Assembly (NCBI RefSeq): GCF_011806455.1
Contig: NZ_JAATOT010000003.1
Span: forward strand, 62,001-126,000
DNA from: Celeribacter sp. HF31
GTDB taxonomy: Bacteria; Pseudomonadota; Alphaproteobacteria; Rhodobacterales; Rhodobacteraceae
Direction: 5' to 3'
Length of the DNA stretch: 64,000 bases
Below the pieces are notes generated by a model that was not told the DNA's origin, searched no databases, and was given only the letters and a program-made list of their open reading frames with translations. A program made the translations under genes and the position numbers. Shown here piece by piece: positions 1 through 10,073 of this stretch (within the stretch, counting starts at the first letter, position 1; the number at the start of each line of letters is the position of its first letter).

Positions 1-154
1 CAAACCGGCCATCACCACCTGCGGGTCAGGGGCGAGTGCCGCAATCTTGGGCCTCGCGCTCACCCGTCTTGGCGTGCCGTTCTCGCTTTACGACGGATCC
101 TGGGCGGAATGGGGCATGTATGGCGACCTGAAAGTCGCGACTGGAGACACGTAA
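1..154 (+). CDS. sseA: Thiosulfate/3-mercaptopyruvate sulfurtransferase, C-terminal end (partial)
   Basis: Only the last 50 residues are inside the window, in the frame beginning at base 2 and stopping at TAA 152-154. The visible part carries the rhodanese active-site loop T-C-G-S-G-A (cysteine at visible residue 7) and the tail LYDGSWAEWG, which is typical of the C-terminal catalytic domain of two-domain SseA-type sulfurtransferases. These transfer sulfur from 3-mercaptopyruvate or thiosulfate to cyanide or thiol acceptors. Its stop overlaps the start of the aminotransferase gene (TAATG), so the two are probably co-transcribed. That fits a cysteine/mercaptopyruvate route, in which an aminotransferase makes the keto acid. 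The substrate cannot be fixed from this fragment. Confidence 0.8.
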   Translation, partial: KPAITTCGSGASAAILGLALTRLGVPFSLYDGSWAEWGMYGDLKVATGDT

Positions 155-1338
155 TGCTGAGCAATCTGAAAGCCCAACCGGCGGACAAAATCCTCGAACT
201 CATGGCGCTGTATCAAAACGATCCGCGCGACACGAAGATCGACCTGGGCGTCGGCATCTACAAGAATGCCGAGGGTGAGACCCCGGTGATGCGTGCGATC
301 AAAGCGGCGGAAAAGCAGCTTTGGGAGGTCGAGACCACCAAGAAATACACAGCACTTTCCGGCGATCCGGCCTTTGGCGCGGCGATCAAGACGCTGGTGC
401 TGGGCGACAGCGTGGATCATTCTCGCGTTGGCGCGATTGCGACGCCGGGTGGCACGGGTGCTGTGCGTCAGGCGCTTGAGCTGGCCAAGCTGGTCGATCC
501 CGAGACCACGATCTGGACCTCGAACCCGACCTGGCCGAACCACGTCTCGATCATCAAGTTTATGGGTCTGAACCACGCCGAGTATGCCTATTTCGACGAG
601 GCCTCCTGTACCGTCGATTTCGACGCGATGATGGAGAGCCTGAAGGCGGTGAAAGCGGGCGATGTGGTCTTGCTGCATGGCTGCTGTCACAACCCGACGG
701 GCGCGAACCTGACGCTGGAGCAATACGGTCTCGTCGCCGATCTGATCGCCGAGAAAGGCGCCACCGCGATGGTGGACATCGCCTATCAGGGCTTTGGCGA
801 CGGGCTTGAAGAAGACGCGGCGGCGACCCGTCTTTTGGCCTCCAAACTGCCGGAGCTTCTGATCGCGTCGTCGTGTTCGAAAAACTTCGGCATCTACCGT
901 GAGCGCACCGGCTGCCTCATGGCGATCTCCGAGAAAGCCGAGCAGACGCCCGTGACTCAGGGCACGCTCAATTTCCTGAACCGTCAGAACTACTCCTTCC
1001 CGCCGGATCACGGCGCGCGTCTGGTGACGATGATCCTCACCGACGAGGCGCTGAAAGCCGACTGGATGGCAGAGCTGGAAGAGGTGCGTCTGGGCATGTT
1101 GGGGCTGCGTCAACAGCTTGCCGATGAGTTGAAACGCCTGACCAATTCGGATCGTTTCGATTTCATCGCGCGCCACCGCGGCATGTTCTCCCGCATCGGT
1201 GCGACGCCGGAAGAGGTTCTGAAAATCCGCGAAGATTTCGGTATCTACATGGTGGGCGACTCGCGGATGAACATCGCCGGGCTGAACGCAGAAACCGTGC
1301 CGCTTTTGGCCGAGGCCGTGGCGAAGACCTGCAAATAA
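154..1338 (+). CDS. Class I aromatic/aspartate aminotransferase
   Basis: This 394-residue PLP enzyme transfers an amino group between aspartate or aromatic amino acids and 2-oxo acids. The N-terminus (KAQPADKILELMALY, then LGVGIYKN) is that of the AspC/TyrB subgroup Ia. The HNPTG motif is at residues 179-183 and the PLP lysine at about K243, in SCSKNFGIYRERTG. The ATG at 154 is preferred over an in-frame upstream start at 109, because it overlaps the sulfurtransferase stop and gives the normal family length. A strong hairpin with a T run follows. Whether aspartate or aromatic substrates are preferred cannot be read here. Pairing with a mercaptopyruvate sulfurtransferase suggests cysteine transamination as a possible side role (inference). 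Confidence 0.93.
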   Translation: MLSNLKAQPADKILELMALYQNDPRDTKIDLGVGIYKNAEGETPVMRAIKAAEKQLWEVETTKKYTALSGDPAFGAAIKTLVLGDSVDHSRVGAIATPGGTGAVRQALELAKLVDPETTIWTSNPTWPNHVSIIKFMGLNHAEYAYFDEASCTVDFDAMMESLKAVKAGDVVLLHGCCHNPTGANLTLEQYGLVADLIAEKGATAMVDIAYQGFGDGLEEDAAATRLLASKLPELLIASSCSKNFGIYRERTGCLMAISEKAEQTPVTQGTLNFLNRQNYSFPPDHGARLVTMILTDEALKADWMAELEEVRLGMLGLRQQLADELKRLTNSDRFDFIARHRGMFSRIGATPEEVLKIREDFGIYMVGDSRMNIAGLNAETVPLLAEAVAKTCK

Positions 1339-1360
1339 GTTCTCATGAAAGTTACGGATC

Positions 1361-1386
1361 AAAAGCGCGCTTCGGCGCGCTTTTTT
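1361..1386 (+). terminator. Intrinsic terminator after the aminotransferase gene
   Basis: A perfect 10-bp stem, AAAAGCGCGC pairing with GCGCGCTTTT around a TTCG loop, is followed by further T residues. It lies 22 bases after the aminotransferase stop and ends the sulfurtransferase-aminotransferase unit. Confidence 0.85.
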
Positions 1387-1446
1387 CGTGCTAGTTTGAA
1401 GATGTCGCATCCAACGATGGGCGCGTCACGAAAAGATGACTTTAAA

Positions 1447-1467
1447 ACATATCTTATTCGCATATGT
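1447..1467. promoter_or_regulatory. Inverted repeat upstream of the rhodanese gene (candidate operator)
   Basis: Perfect 6-bp arms ACATAT and ATATGT are separated by 9 bases in an AT-rich patch 33 bases before the rhodanese ATG. AT-rich dyads of this kind are bound by ArsR-family sulfide/persulfide sensors (BigR, SqrR) in front of rhodanese genes in alphaproteobacteria. Assignment to such a sensor is inference; no regulator gene of that family is in the window. Confidence 0.4.
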
Positions 1468-1499
1468 CTATGCACAGATAAACCTCCAGAGGAAACGCT

Positions 1500-1880
1500 A
1501 TGAAAACCGAGACCGTAGATGGGCTGAGCTTTGAAACATGGACTGTGGATGAGGTGGAAAAAGCCTTTGACGCCAATGAGATCGCCCTGATCGACGTGCG
1601 CACCCCGCAAGAATATGCGTTCGAGCATATCCCCGGCGCGCTCCTGTTGCCGCTGTCTTTCTTCTCCGCCGAAAAACTGCCGTCGCAGGAGGGCAAGCGC
1701 ATCGTGTTCCACTGCGGTTCGGGGGTGCGTTCTGGTAAAGTGGCCGCCGCCTGTGCCGCTGCGGGCATCAGCCCGGTGGCCCATATGGAAGGTGGCTTTG
1801 GCGCCTGGAAAACCGAAGGCAAGGCCTACACCGGCACCGATATGGCGACCGGTGCGCCGAAGACCGTACCCGCCTCCTAA
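1500..1880 (+). CDS. Single-domain rhodanese-like sulfurtransferase
   Basis: This 126-residue cytosolic protein has a single rhodanese fold. The DVRTPQEYAFEHIPGA segment (residues 32-47) and the active-site loop C72-G-S-G-V-R77 are intact, so the protein should form a cysteine persulfide. There is no signal peptide. The ATG at 1500 sits behind a good AGAGGAAA ribosome site. It stands alone, with a dyad just upstream and a shared terminator downstream, so it is probably its own transcription unit. A role in sulfane sulfur handling or cyanide detoxification is known for the family; the acceptor here is unknown. The C-terminal tail after residue 110 is an unstructured Thr/Pro-rich extension. Confidence 0.9.
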   Translation: MKTETVDGLSFETWTVDEVEKAFDANEIALIDVRTPQEYAFEHIPGALLLPLSFFSAEKLPSQEGKRIVFHCGSGVRSGKVAAACAAAGISPVAHMEGGFGAWKTEGKAYTGTDMATGAPKTVPAS

Positions 1881-1888
1881 ATGACCTC

Positions 1889-1914
1889 AAAAGGGCGCCT
1901 CAGGGCGCCCTTTT
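1889..1914. terminator. Bidirectional terminator between convergent genes
   Basis: AAAAGGGCGCC and GGCGCCCTTTT pair around a TCAG loop, giving an A tract on one side and a T tract on the other. It lies between the convergent rhodanese gene and the lysozyme-fold gene and can end both transcripts. Confidence 0.85.
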
Positions 1915-2672
1915 CAACTCGGGAAGGCCTTCGCCATTTCCCGGTCAAACTCGGCCCAGCTCACCGTCGCCTTGTTCCCGGCATAGCCGTGGTAATGCGA
2001 TTTGCCCGACGAGGTCGGCAGACCGGCCCAGATTTTGGCCAGATTGTTCATGAACTGATGCCGGGTGATCTGCCCCGCGCGCAGCTCGTAAATCCCCGCA
2101 TCCGCCAGCAAGATATTGGCCAGCCGGTCCTGCACCGCCGGGGTGAAAATCACCTCCGGCCCCAGATCAAGCTCCATCACCAGACGCCCCAAAGTCGAGG
2201 GGATGAATTGATAGTAACCGATGGCATGGGGCTGGCCCGGCGTGTCCTCGATCCATTTGAAAATCTCGCCCAGCGACATCTGCGACGGTTTCTTGCCGGG
2301 CTTGCGCTTGGCCCCATGTTGCACGGCGTCATAGCCATCGCGCGGACTTTCGGCGCGTCCGATCATGGCGCGGATCAGGGCAATATCGGCGGGCGCGCGA
2401 GACAGTCGCCGAATTTTGGCGCGGGCTTCGGGACGCGGCGCTAAGGGTTCGAAAAAACTGCCCTCGGCACGTCCGGCAAAGAGGCTTGGCCCCATGGCCG
2501 TGGCGCCACCAAGGGACGCATTGACCAAAGGCTGAGGTGCCGTTGCGATCAGGGGCTGACGTTCCAAATCCCAACCCTGCCCACTGGGCCGCAAAAGCGA
2601 CAGGGGCTCAGCCGCCAGCACATATGGCCAGAGCAACAGCATAAAAAGAAGACCGCACTTCTTGCGCAACAT
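1914..2672 (-). CDS. Exported lysozyme-fold (lambda endolysin/GH104-like) protein
   Basis: A 252-residue protein with an N-terminal signal segment (MLRKKC then a hydrophobic stretch to about residue 21). It has a low-complexity linker and then a domain with IGRAESPRDGYDAV (residues 104-117) and IGYYQFIPSTL (151-161). This pairing, a catalytic-type glutamate (E108) followed by a G-Y-Y-Q-F motif, resembles phage lambda-type lytic transglycosylases (glycoside hydrolase family 104). Similarity is recognised from motifs only. It would cleave peptidoglycan in the periplasm. Housekeeping copies like this occur outside prophages in Rhodobacterales, and no phage genes lie nearby. Confidence 0.65.
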   Translation of the reverse strand: MLRKKCGLLFMLLLWPYVLAAEPLSLLRPSGQGWDLERQPLIATAPQPLVNASLGGATAMGPSLFAGRAEGSFFEPLAPRPEARAKIRRLSRAPADIALIRAMIGRAESPRDGYDAVQHGAKRKPGKKPSQMSLGEIFKWIEDTPGQPHAIGYYQFIPSTLGRLVMELDLGPEVIFTPAVQDRLANILLADAGIYELRAGQITRHQFMNNLAKIWAGLPTSSGKSHYHGYAGNKATVSWAEFDREMAKAFPS

Positions 2673-2743
2673 CGAGACCTCGGGGGTTCTGAAACTCGAG
2701 ATCAGGCATAGGGCGTTATGGTTGAGAAATGGTTTCCGACAGA

Positions 2744-2773
2744 GAAAAGCCCGGGCGATTGCGCGCCCGGGCT
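2744..2773 (-). terminator. Terminator of glnK-amtB
   Basis: On the minus strand AGCCCGGGCG pairs with CGCCCGGGCT around a six-base loop, followed by TTTTCTCT. It lies 25 bases after the amtB stop. Confidence 0.85.
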
Positions 2774-2798
2774 CAAGATGTTCAGACTGAGGAAGGGA

Positions 2799-4136
<1,338 letters not shown>

Positions 4137-4170
4137 AGGTTTCAGTCCCTTTCGTCTCGGGTATGCGCGA

Positions 4171-4575
<405 letters not shown>

Positions 4576-4640
4576 TTAAGAGTTCCTTCACAAGCGATGG
4601 GACTGCCTGTCGTGAGTCATTTTCAAGCACTTGCGCCTAA

Positions 4641-4669
4641 AAATTATACATTTTGTGCACATAGGTCAA
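4641..4669 (-). promoter_or_regulatory. Sigma-70-type promoter for glnK-amtB
   Basis: On the minus strand a TTGACC box is followed after 17 bases by TAATTT, or after 15 bases by a perfect TATAAT. It lies about 130 bases upstream of glnK in an AT-rich gap. The gap (4510-4778) also serves the divergent penicillin-binding protein gene. Confidence 0.45.
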
Positions 4670-4778
4670 AAAATAAGCATAAAATAAAGAGGTGAGCGCG
4701 ACTCGTTTCCCCTCAACATTCGCGCCACGACTGATTAGAGTTCTCGGCAATCAAAACCTGGCAAAAATCGAGCAAAAC

Positions 4779-6968
4779 ATGACAGGATCCAACGGCGGAA
4801 AGCGGAAACTGGTCGCAGATCGGCGCTATCCCAACGGCACGAAAGCCAAGAAAAAGCCGGAAAAAAAGGCGAAAAAGCCTCTGTTCCGCAAAAAAACCTC
4901 TGCGCGCAAACCCAAGCGGGCTTCGGCCCGCAAGCGGTCGTCGAATCCGATTGTGCGTCTTCTGGGCGGGACGATGCGTTGGGTCGGTCGGTTGATCTGG
5001 CTGGCGTTCTCACGCGGCGCACTGGCCTTTGCCGTCGTTTTGGGCATTGCCGTTTTTTACATCTATTCCACGCTGCCGCCTTACTCGGCGCTTCTCGATG
5101 GGCGTGCGCGGGGATCGGTCACGCTTTTGGATCGCAACAGCTCTGTGTTTGCCTGGCGTGGCGAACAATTCGGCGGCCAGATCACGGCGGACACCGTGTC
5201 GCCCTATCTGAAAGAGGCAATTGTTGCGACCGAGGACAAACGCTTCTACCGCCACTTCGGCGTCTCACCGCGCGGTGTGGCCTCTGCGGTCAAGATCAAC
5301 CTCTCCGAAGGCCGCGGCCCCCTGTCGGGCCACGGCGGCTCGACCCTGACACAGCAGACCGCAAAGCTTTTGTGCCTTGGCGTGCCCTATGATCCGGAAA
5401 AGTGGAAGAACCAGACGGAATATGAGGCCGATTGCCGCGAAGGCTCGATCGCGCGCAAAGCCAAAGAGGCCGTCTACGCCATGGCGATGGAGGCCCGCTA
5501 TTCCAAGGATGAGATTCTCTCGATCTATATGAACCGGGCCTATCTCGGCGCCGGCGCGAATGGCTTTGAAGCTGCCGCGCAGCGCTATTTCGGCAAATCC
5601 GCCGCCGAAGTGAATATCGCTGAGGCAGCCATGCTCGCCGGTCTTTTGACCGCACCGACACGCTATGCGCCGACGAACAACCTTGAACGCTCACAAGAGC
5701 GCGCAGGCATCGTTTTGCTGCTGATGAACCAACAGGGCTACATCTCCGACGAGGAGCGCGCCTATGCCAAGGCCCATCCCGCCGAGCTGTCGGAAACCGC
5801 AGAGAAACGCGCGGGCGGATATTTCGCAGATTGGGTGATGGGCGCTGGCCCGGATTTCCTGACCCGCGACACGACCGAAGACGTGGTGATCGAAACCACC
5901 TTTGACCAACGCATCCAAAGTGCCGCTGAAGACGCGCTGACCTGGATTTTCGAGAATAAGGTGCGTGAGGGGTCTGAGGCACAGGCCGCCATCGTCGTGA
6001 TGTCCGCCGACGGCGCTGTCCGTGCGATGGTGGGCGGGCGCAAGCTCAAGGTCTCGGGCGCCTTCAACCGCGCGACACAGGCGAAACGCCAGCCGGGGTC
6101 GTCGTTCAAACCCTTCGTCTATGCGACCGCTCTGGACATGGGCTGGTCCTATGACGATCCCATTATGGACGAGCCGATCACGCTGGACATCCCCGGCTCC
6201 GGCCCGTGGTCGCCGCAGAACTATGATCGCAAATTCCACGGCCTCGTGACCGTCACAGATGCATTGAAGCACAGCTACAACATCCCGGCGGTCGAGCTGG
6301 CGATGGATGCGGGGCTTGAGAATGTGCGCACCGTGGCCTCGATGTTCGGGATCGAGAGCGATTTGGCGCAAGGGCCCGCGCTGGCGCTGGGTGTCTCGGA
6401 AACCACGCTTTTGGAGATGACCGGCGCCTATGCGGGCATTCTCAATGGCGGCTCCTCCGTGACGCCGTACGGGTTGAAATCCCTGCGTCTCAAAGGCGAC
6501 AACACAGCCCTGATGGGCCAGGAAGGCGGGCTTGGTGAACGTGTCATCACGCCGGACAGCGCGCAGCAGCTCATCTATATGATGTATAACGCGGTCCAAG
6601 GCGGCACCGGCGCGCGGGCGCAAATCCCGGGCGTCGAGGTTGCGGGCAAGACCGGCACGACGCAGGCCGCGCGCGATGCCTGGTTCATGGGCTTCACCGC
6701 AGATTACGTTGCGGGCGTCTGGATGGGCTACGATGACAACTCGCCTTTGACCGGCGTGACGGGTGGCGGTCTTCCGGCGGAGATTTGGCAACGGACCATG
6801 GCGCAGGTGCAAGAGGGCATGGAGCCGAAACCGCTGCCGATGATCCGCCCCGCGAGCCCGCCGACAGTGCAGCGCGCCCAGCCCTCGGGCAACGGTCAGC
6901 GCGGCAATGACAAGGCCGACAATGTGTTGCTCGACCTGTTGGGGGCGATTTTCGGCAATGGCAACTGA
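4779..6968 (+). CDS. Class A penicillin-binding protein 1A (transglycosylase/transpeptidase)
   Basis: This bifunctional peptidoglycan synthase is 729 residues from the ATG at 4779. The first 55 residues are extremely basic (runs of KKK, RKK, ARKR), and one membrane helix follows at about residues 76-98. The glycosyltransferase 51 domain shows ATEDKRFYRHFGV (catalytic E about 152) and GGSTLTQQTAKLL. The transpeptidase domain shows PGSSFKPF (SxxK serine), HSYNIPA (SxN) and GKTGTTQ (KTG). A GTG at 4692 is in frame, but the extra 29 residues look untranslated. The last 50 residues are Pro/Gln-rich. An AraC-type regulator follows 10 bases later. Confidence 0.93.
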   Translation: MTGSNGGKRKLVADRRYPNGTKAKKKPEKKAKKPLFRKKTSARKPKRASARKRSSNPIVRLLGGTMRWVGRLIWLAFSRGALAFAVVLGIAVFYIYSTLPPYSALLDGRARGSVTLLDRNSSVFAWRGEQFGGQITADTVSPYLKEAIVATEDKRFYRHFGVSPRGVASAVKINLSEGRGPLSGHGGSTLTQQTAKLLCLGVPYDPEKWKNQTEYEADCREGSIARKAKEAVYAMAMEARYSKDEILSIYMNRAYLGAGANGFEAAAQRYFGKSAAEVNIAEAAMLAGLLTAPTRYAPTNNLERSQERAGIVLLLMNQQGYISDEERAYAKAHPAELSETAEKRAGGYFADWVMGAGPDFLTRDTTEDVVIETTFDQRIQSAAEDALTWIFENKVREGSEAQAAIVVMSADGAVRAMVGGRKLKVSGAFNRATQAKRQPGSSFKPFVYATALDMGWSYDDPIMDEPITLDIPGSGPWSPQNYDRKFHGLVTVTDALKHSYNIPAVELAMDAGLENVRTVASMFGIESDLAQGPALALGVSETTLLEMTGAYAGILNGGSSVTPYGLKSLRLKGDNTALMGQEGGLGERVITPDSAQQLIYMMYNAVQGGTGARAQIPGVEVAGKTGTTQAARDAWFMGFTADYVAGVWMGYDDNSPLTGVTGGGLPAEIWQRTMAQVQEGMEPKPLPMIRPASPPTVQRAQPSGNGQRGNDKADNVLLDLLGAIFGNGN

Positions 6969-6978
6969 GAGCAGGACG

Positions 6979-7770
6979 ATGGACAGGTCTGATTGCGACG
7001 TGTCCATCGCCCCGGTCAGCCAGGCGACGGCGGCGCGGTTCACAGATCTCTATTTCCGCCGTCCCTTTCTGATTTTCATCCGCAGCGGATCGAAGGTCGT
7101 CACATGCCCGGTGCGTGGCGAGATCGAGGGGCGCGAAGGAGATGTGATGATCTTTCCGCCCGGCGTCGTTTTGACAATGGAAAACCGCCCCCTCGCGGAT
7201 CGGCACTATCAGGCGGAGGGGGTGAATTTCTCCGACGACCTGATCGAAGAGGTCTTCACGCAGACCCCGGTGCTGCACCGCAAGGCGGGCATTCAGATCC
7301 TGCGCGCGACCTCGCATCAGCCGCAGGCCGTGCTGAGTCTTTTGAAAGAAACGCTCGCAACCACCAACCTGCCGCCGGAAATCCGCAGACATCGCCTGTT
7401 GGAGCCGCTCATTTGGTTGAAACACCAAGGCGTCGTGCTGCCGCTTTTGGGGGAAGACACGCCGCAAGCGCGGGTGCGCGAGCTGATCGAACGCGATCTG
7501 AGCCACGACTGGCGCGCACCCGAGGTGGCGCGTGATCTTGGCATGTCGGAGGCGACGCTGCGCCGTTGGCTGGCCAAATCCGGGCATGGGTTTTCCGGCA
7601 TCCTGCTGAACACCCGGCTGGAACGTGGGTTGGGGTTGCTTCAGACCACTGGCCAGCCGATCTCCGAGATCGCGCTCGAGTGCGGTTTCAAAACGCCCTC
7701 GCATTTCTCGGACGCTTTCAAGAAACGCTTTGGCATCCCGCCGAAATCCATCCGAATGATCGAAGCTTGA
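6979..7770 (+). CDS. AraC-family transcriptional regulator
   Basis: A 263-residue regulator with an N-terminal cupin-like sensing part (residues 1-150) and a C-terminal double helix-turn-helix. The signature is visible in APEVARDLGMSEATLRRWLAKSG and in ISEIALECGFKTPSHFSDAFKKRFGIPPKS. The start at 6979 is taken because GAGAGCAGGA lies just before it; an ATG at 6958 overlapping the upstream stop is possible. It closely follows the penicillin-binding protein gene and may be co-transcribed with it. Ligand and targets are not readable from the sequence; the gene for a PEBP protein 92 bases downstream is a candidate target. Confidence 0.88.
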   Translation: MDRSDCDVSIAPVSQATAARFTDLYFRRPFLIFIRSGSKVVTCPVRGEIEGREGDVMIFPPGVVLTMENRPLADRHYQAEGVNFSDDLIEEVFTQTPVLHRKAGIQILRATSHQPQAVLSLLKETLATTNLPPEIRRHRLLEPLIWLKHQGVVLPLLGEDTPQARVRELIERDLSHDWRAPEVARDLGMSEATLRRWLAKSGHGFSGILLNTRLERGLGLLQTTGQPISEIALECGFKTPSHFSDAFKKRFGIPPKSIRMIEA

Positions 7771-7862
7771 TCGTTTGCCGATAGTTTTTGCCCGCCCCTC
7801 GAAAGCGCGCCTCTTCTCCAGTGACTAAAGTCATCCCATCACTGATTTGAAAAGGATGACAC

Positions 7863-8432
7863 ATGTCTTTCACCCTCCCCATCACGCACTTTGGCGCAAC
7901 CGCCCTCTCCGCCTTCATCCTGAGCGTCGCCCTCTCTGGCGCCCTCGCCGCCGAAGGCTTTCAACTGACCAGCCAAAGCATGGCCGAGGGGATGCAGTTG
8001 AGCGCCGAACAGGTCTTCGAGGGCTTCGGCTGCACCGGCGGCAATCGCTCTCCCGATCTTGCCTGGTCCGGCCTGCCGGAGGGCACCGAAAGTCTGGCGC
8101 TCACCGCTTATGACCCGGATGCGCCGACCGGCTCGGGATGGTGGCATTGGGGTGTCGTGAACATTCCGGTGGACGTGACCGAGGTGTCGGCCGGCGCGAG
8201 CGGCACGGACGCGATGCCCGAAGGCGCTATGGAACTGCGCAATGATTATGGCAGCCTGGGCTTTGGTGGCGCCTGCCCGCCGCCGGGAGAGGTGCATCGC
8301 TACATCTTCACCCTGCACGCGCTGTCGGCAAAGCTCGATCTGCCGGACGGTGCGACCAACGCCATTGCCGGGTACATGATCAACAGCCAGACCATCGCGA
8401 CCGCGAAATTGACAGCGGTCTACACCCGTTAA
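7863..8432 (+). CDS. Exported YbhB/YbcL-type PEBP (Raf kinase inhibitor-like) protein
   Basis: A 189-residue protein with a signal peptide (cleavage near ALAA, residue 30) followed by a phosphatidylethanolamine-binding-protein fold. Family hallmarks are NRSPDLAWSGLP, DPDAPTGSGWWHWGVVNIP and GGACPPPGEVHRYIFTLHAL. It is expected in the periplasm. Bacterial members have no settled biochemical role. AAAAGGATG lies just before the ATG. A 5-2-5 dyad (TGACT/AGTCA at 7822-7833) sits 30 bases upstream and could be an operator. It converges on mlaC with a shared terminator. Confidence 0.88.
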   Translation: MSFTLPITHFGATALSAFILSVALSGALAAEGFQLTSQSMAEGMQLSAEQVFEGFGCTGGNRSPDLAWSGLPEGTESLALTAYDPDAPTGSGWWHWGVVNIPVDVTEVSAGASGTDAMPEGAMELRNDYGSLGFGGACPPPGEVHRYIFTLHALSAKLDLPDGATNAIAGYMINSQTIATAKLTAVYTR

Positions 8433-8440
8433 GCACGAAA

Positions 8441-8468
8441 AAGGGCTGCGGCACGATCCGCAGCCCTA
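8441..8468. terminator. Bidirectional terminator between PEBP gene and mlaC
   Basis: A 10-bp stem AGGGCTGCGG/CCGCAGCCCT with a six-base loop is flanked by an A tract on the left and a short AT tract on the right, between two convergent genes. Confidence 0.8.
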
Positions 8469-8492
8469 TTCTCACTCAGAGCTTCGAAACGC

Positions 8493-9077
8493 TTAGCGCA
8501 GCGCCGCCGTCAGCGCGTCGATATTGCCACCGGCCCTGTCGAGCATCGTACCGATCTCGGCGCGCTCGGATTTCAAAAGCGAAATCCCTTCGATCTGCAG
8601 GTCGATAAATTTGCCTGCACGATCATGCACGATGAAGGAGATCGCAAACGGCGGCTCGCCGCGCAGGATCGCGGTGCAGCGCACGTCATAGACAGAGTTG
8701 ATCTGCTGCGTGCTGTTGACCTGAACCTTGCCACCGATGAATTCGCGGAAGCGCGAGCCGTATTTGCGGGCGATATAGGTCTGGAACGCTTTGGTGAAAG
8801 CGTTGAGTTGCCCAGCGGAGGCCGAGCGCGCAGGCGGGCCAAGCACGGAGCGCGCGATGTTCGGCATATCGGCATAGCGCACCAGCACGCGCTCGAAATC
8901 CACATACATGGCGGCTTCGGATTTGCCCGAATTGATGATGGCGTTGATGTCATCCACGGCCTTGCCGATCAGCGCCTCCGCCTGAGCCGACGAAAAGGCC
9001 AGCGCGGCCTGCGGCAGGATCAGAGAGGCGCCCAGAGCGGCAAGAACCGACCGGCGCGAGAAAGCGAAATCACTCAT
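8493..9077 (-). CDS. mlaC: MlaC-type periplasmic phospholipid carrier (Ttg2D family)
   Basis: A 194-residue exported protein. The N-terminus SRRSVLAALGASLILPQAALA resembles a twin-arginine or Sec signal. The mature part matches the MlaC/toluene tolerance Ttg2 family (AFQTYIARKYGSRFREFIGG). MlaC shuttles phospholipids between the outer-membrane MlaA complex and the inner-membrane MlaFEDB transporter. The start at 9077 overlaps the end of mlaA by 8 bases, so translation is likely coupled. The MlaFEDB genes are not in the window. Confidence 0.88.
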   Translation of the reverse strand: MSDFAFSRRSVLAALGASLILPQAALAFSSAQAEALIGKAVDDINAIINSGKSEAAMYVDFERVLVRYADMPNIARSVLGPPARSASAGQLNAFTKAFQTYIARKYGSRFREFIGGKVQVNSTQQINSVYDVRCTAILRGEPPFAISFIVHDRAGKFIDLQIEGISLLKSERAEIGTMLDRAGGNIDALTAALR

Positions 9078-9846
9078 AGAAGTCCTCGTAAATATCATAG
9101 GGGGCTGCGCCCTGATCCGCGGCCTGACCGCCACCGGTGACAATCGGCGTTCCCAATTCAAAGCGACGGTTGTCGAGATAGGTCAAACGCATCTGGGCGT
9201 AGCTGTCGGCACTGTCGTAAATCACAGATTCATAGAGATCGGAGTAACGATATCGTGTGTCGGCAAGGTCGGCGACTTTCAGCCCGGTCTTGTAGCTTTT
9301 CTCCGGGCTGCCCAAGAGGTTGCCGACGGGATCGAGGGCAATATCGACCAGAAGCCCGAGGGAATCGCGCTCCGTCGAAGGGCCATAAAGCGGCAAGACG
9401 ACATAGGCACCTTCGCCCACGCCCCAGGTGTGAAGCGTCTCGCCAAAGTCGGAGTCGCGCTCTTCGAGCCCCATCTCGGTCGCCGGATCGAAAAGCCCGC
9501 CAATCCCGACCGTGGCGTTCACCGCAAAACGCGCCGTGTTGTGCAACGCATCGCCAAAGCGCAGTTGCAACACGTCATTCACGACGGTGCCCGGAATGCC
9601 CAGCGTGTCGGAGACATTGGAAAAGCCTTTGCGCAGGGGATCTGGCACCACCGTGCCATAGGCCGTCGACACCGGTTTGATCACCGCCTTGTCGAGCGCG
9701 ATGTTGGTGTCATGCCAGCCGCGGTTCACCTCCTCGTAAGGATCGGCAATCCCGTCCGGCCCCGGCGTGGCGCACCCCGACAAAACAACAAGCCCCGAAA
9801 CAGCGGCAAGGGCGGGCAGACCCCGCACGGAGAAAGATGGAAACAT
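9070..9846 (-). CDS. mlaA: MlaA (VacJ) outer-membrane lipoprotein
   Basis: A 258-residue lipoprotein with a lipobox VVLSGC at about residues 20-25 and the VacJ signature region (DPYEEVNRGWHDTNIALDKAVIKP, then GIPGTVVNDVLQLRFGDALHNTARFAVN). It removes misplaced phospholipids from the outer leaflet of the outer membrane and passes them to MlaC, encoded by the overlapping next gene. The ATG at 9846 begins the signal peptide; in-frame codons further upstream would give a non-secretory leader. The last 25 residues are Gly/Asp/Tyr-rich. Confidence 0.92.
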   Translation of the reverse strand: MFPSFSVRGLPALAAVSGLVVLSGCATPGPDGIADPYEEVNRGWHDTNIALDKAVIKPVSTAYGTVVPDPLRKGFSNVSDTLGIPGTVVNDVLQLRFGDALHNTARFAVNATVGIGGLFDPATEMGLEERDSDFGETLHTWGVGEGAYVVLPLYGPSTERDSLGLLVDIALDPVGNLLGSPEKSYKTGLKVADLADTRYRYSDLYESVIYDSADSYAQMRLTYLDNRRFELGTPIVTGGGQAADQGAAPYDIYEDFYE

Positions 9847-10073
9847 GGCAGCAAACCTTCGGGCTAAGGCATCAAGGCAAATCGGGCAGGACCAGGTGAC
9901 AGGCGTCATCTCCATGGCTATACCGCGAGATAGTATTCCTGAAACGGAAGCCCAATATTAACACACACTCTGATATTTATCCTGTGACATTGTTTCAACA
10001 GATCGCTTCTGGCCCACACCGGGTGCGACAGGCATCCCTGCCATATCAGACACGACCGAGTTAAGACACCGAC

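Noticed and set aside
4692-4778. Longer start (GTG at 4692) for the penicillin-binding protein
   Set aside because: The extra 29 residues lie in the promoter gap, are unlike family members, and the ATG at 4779 begins the basic tail.
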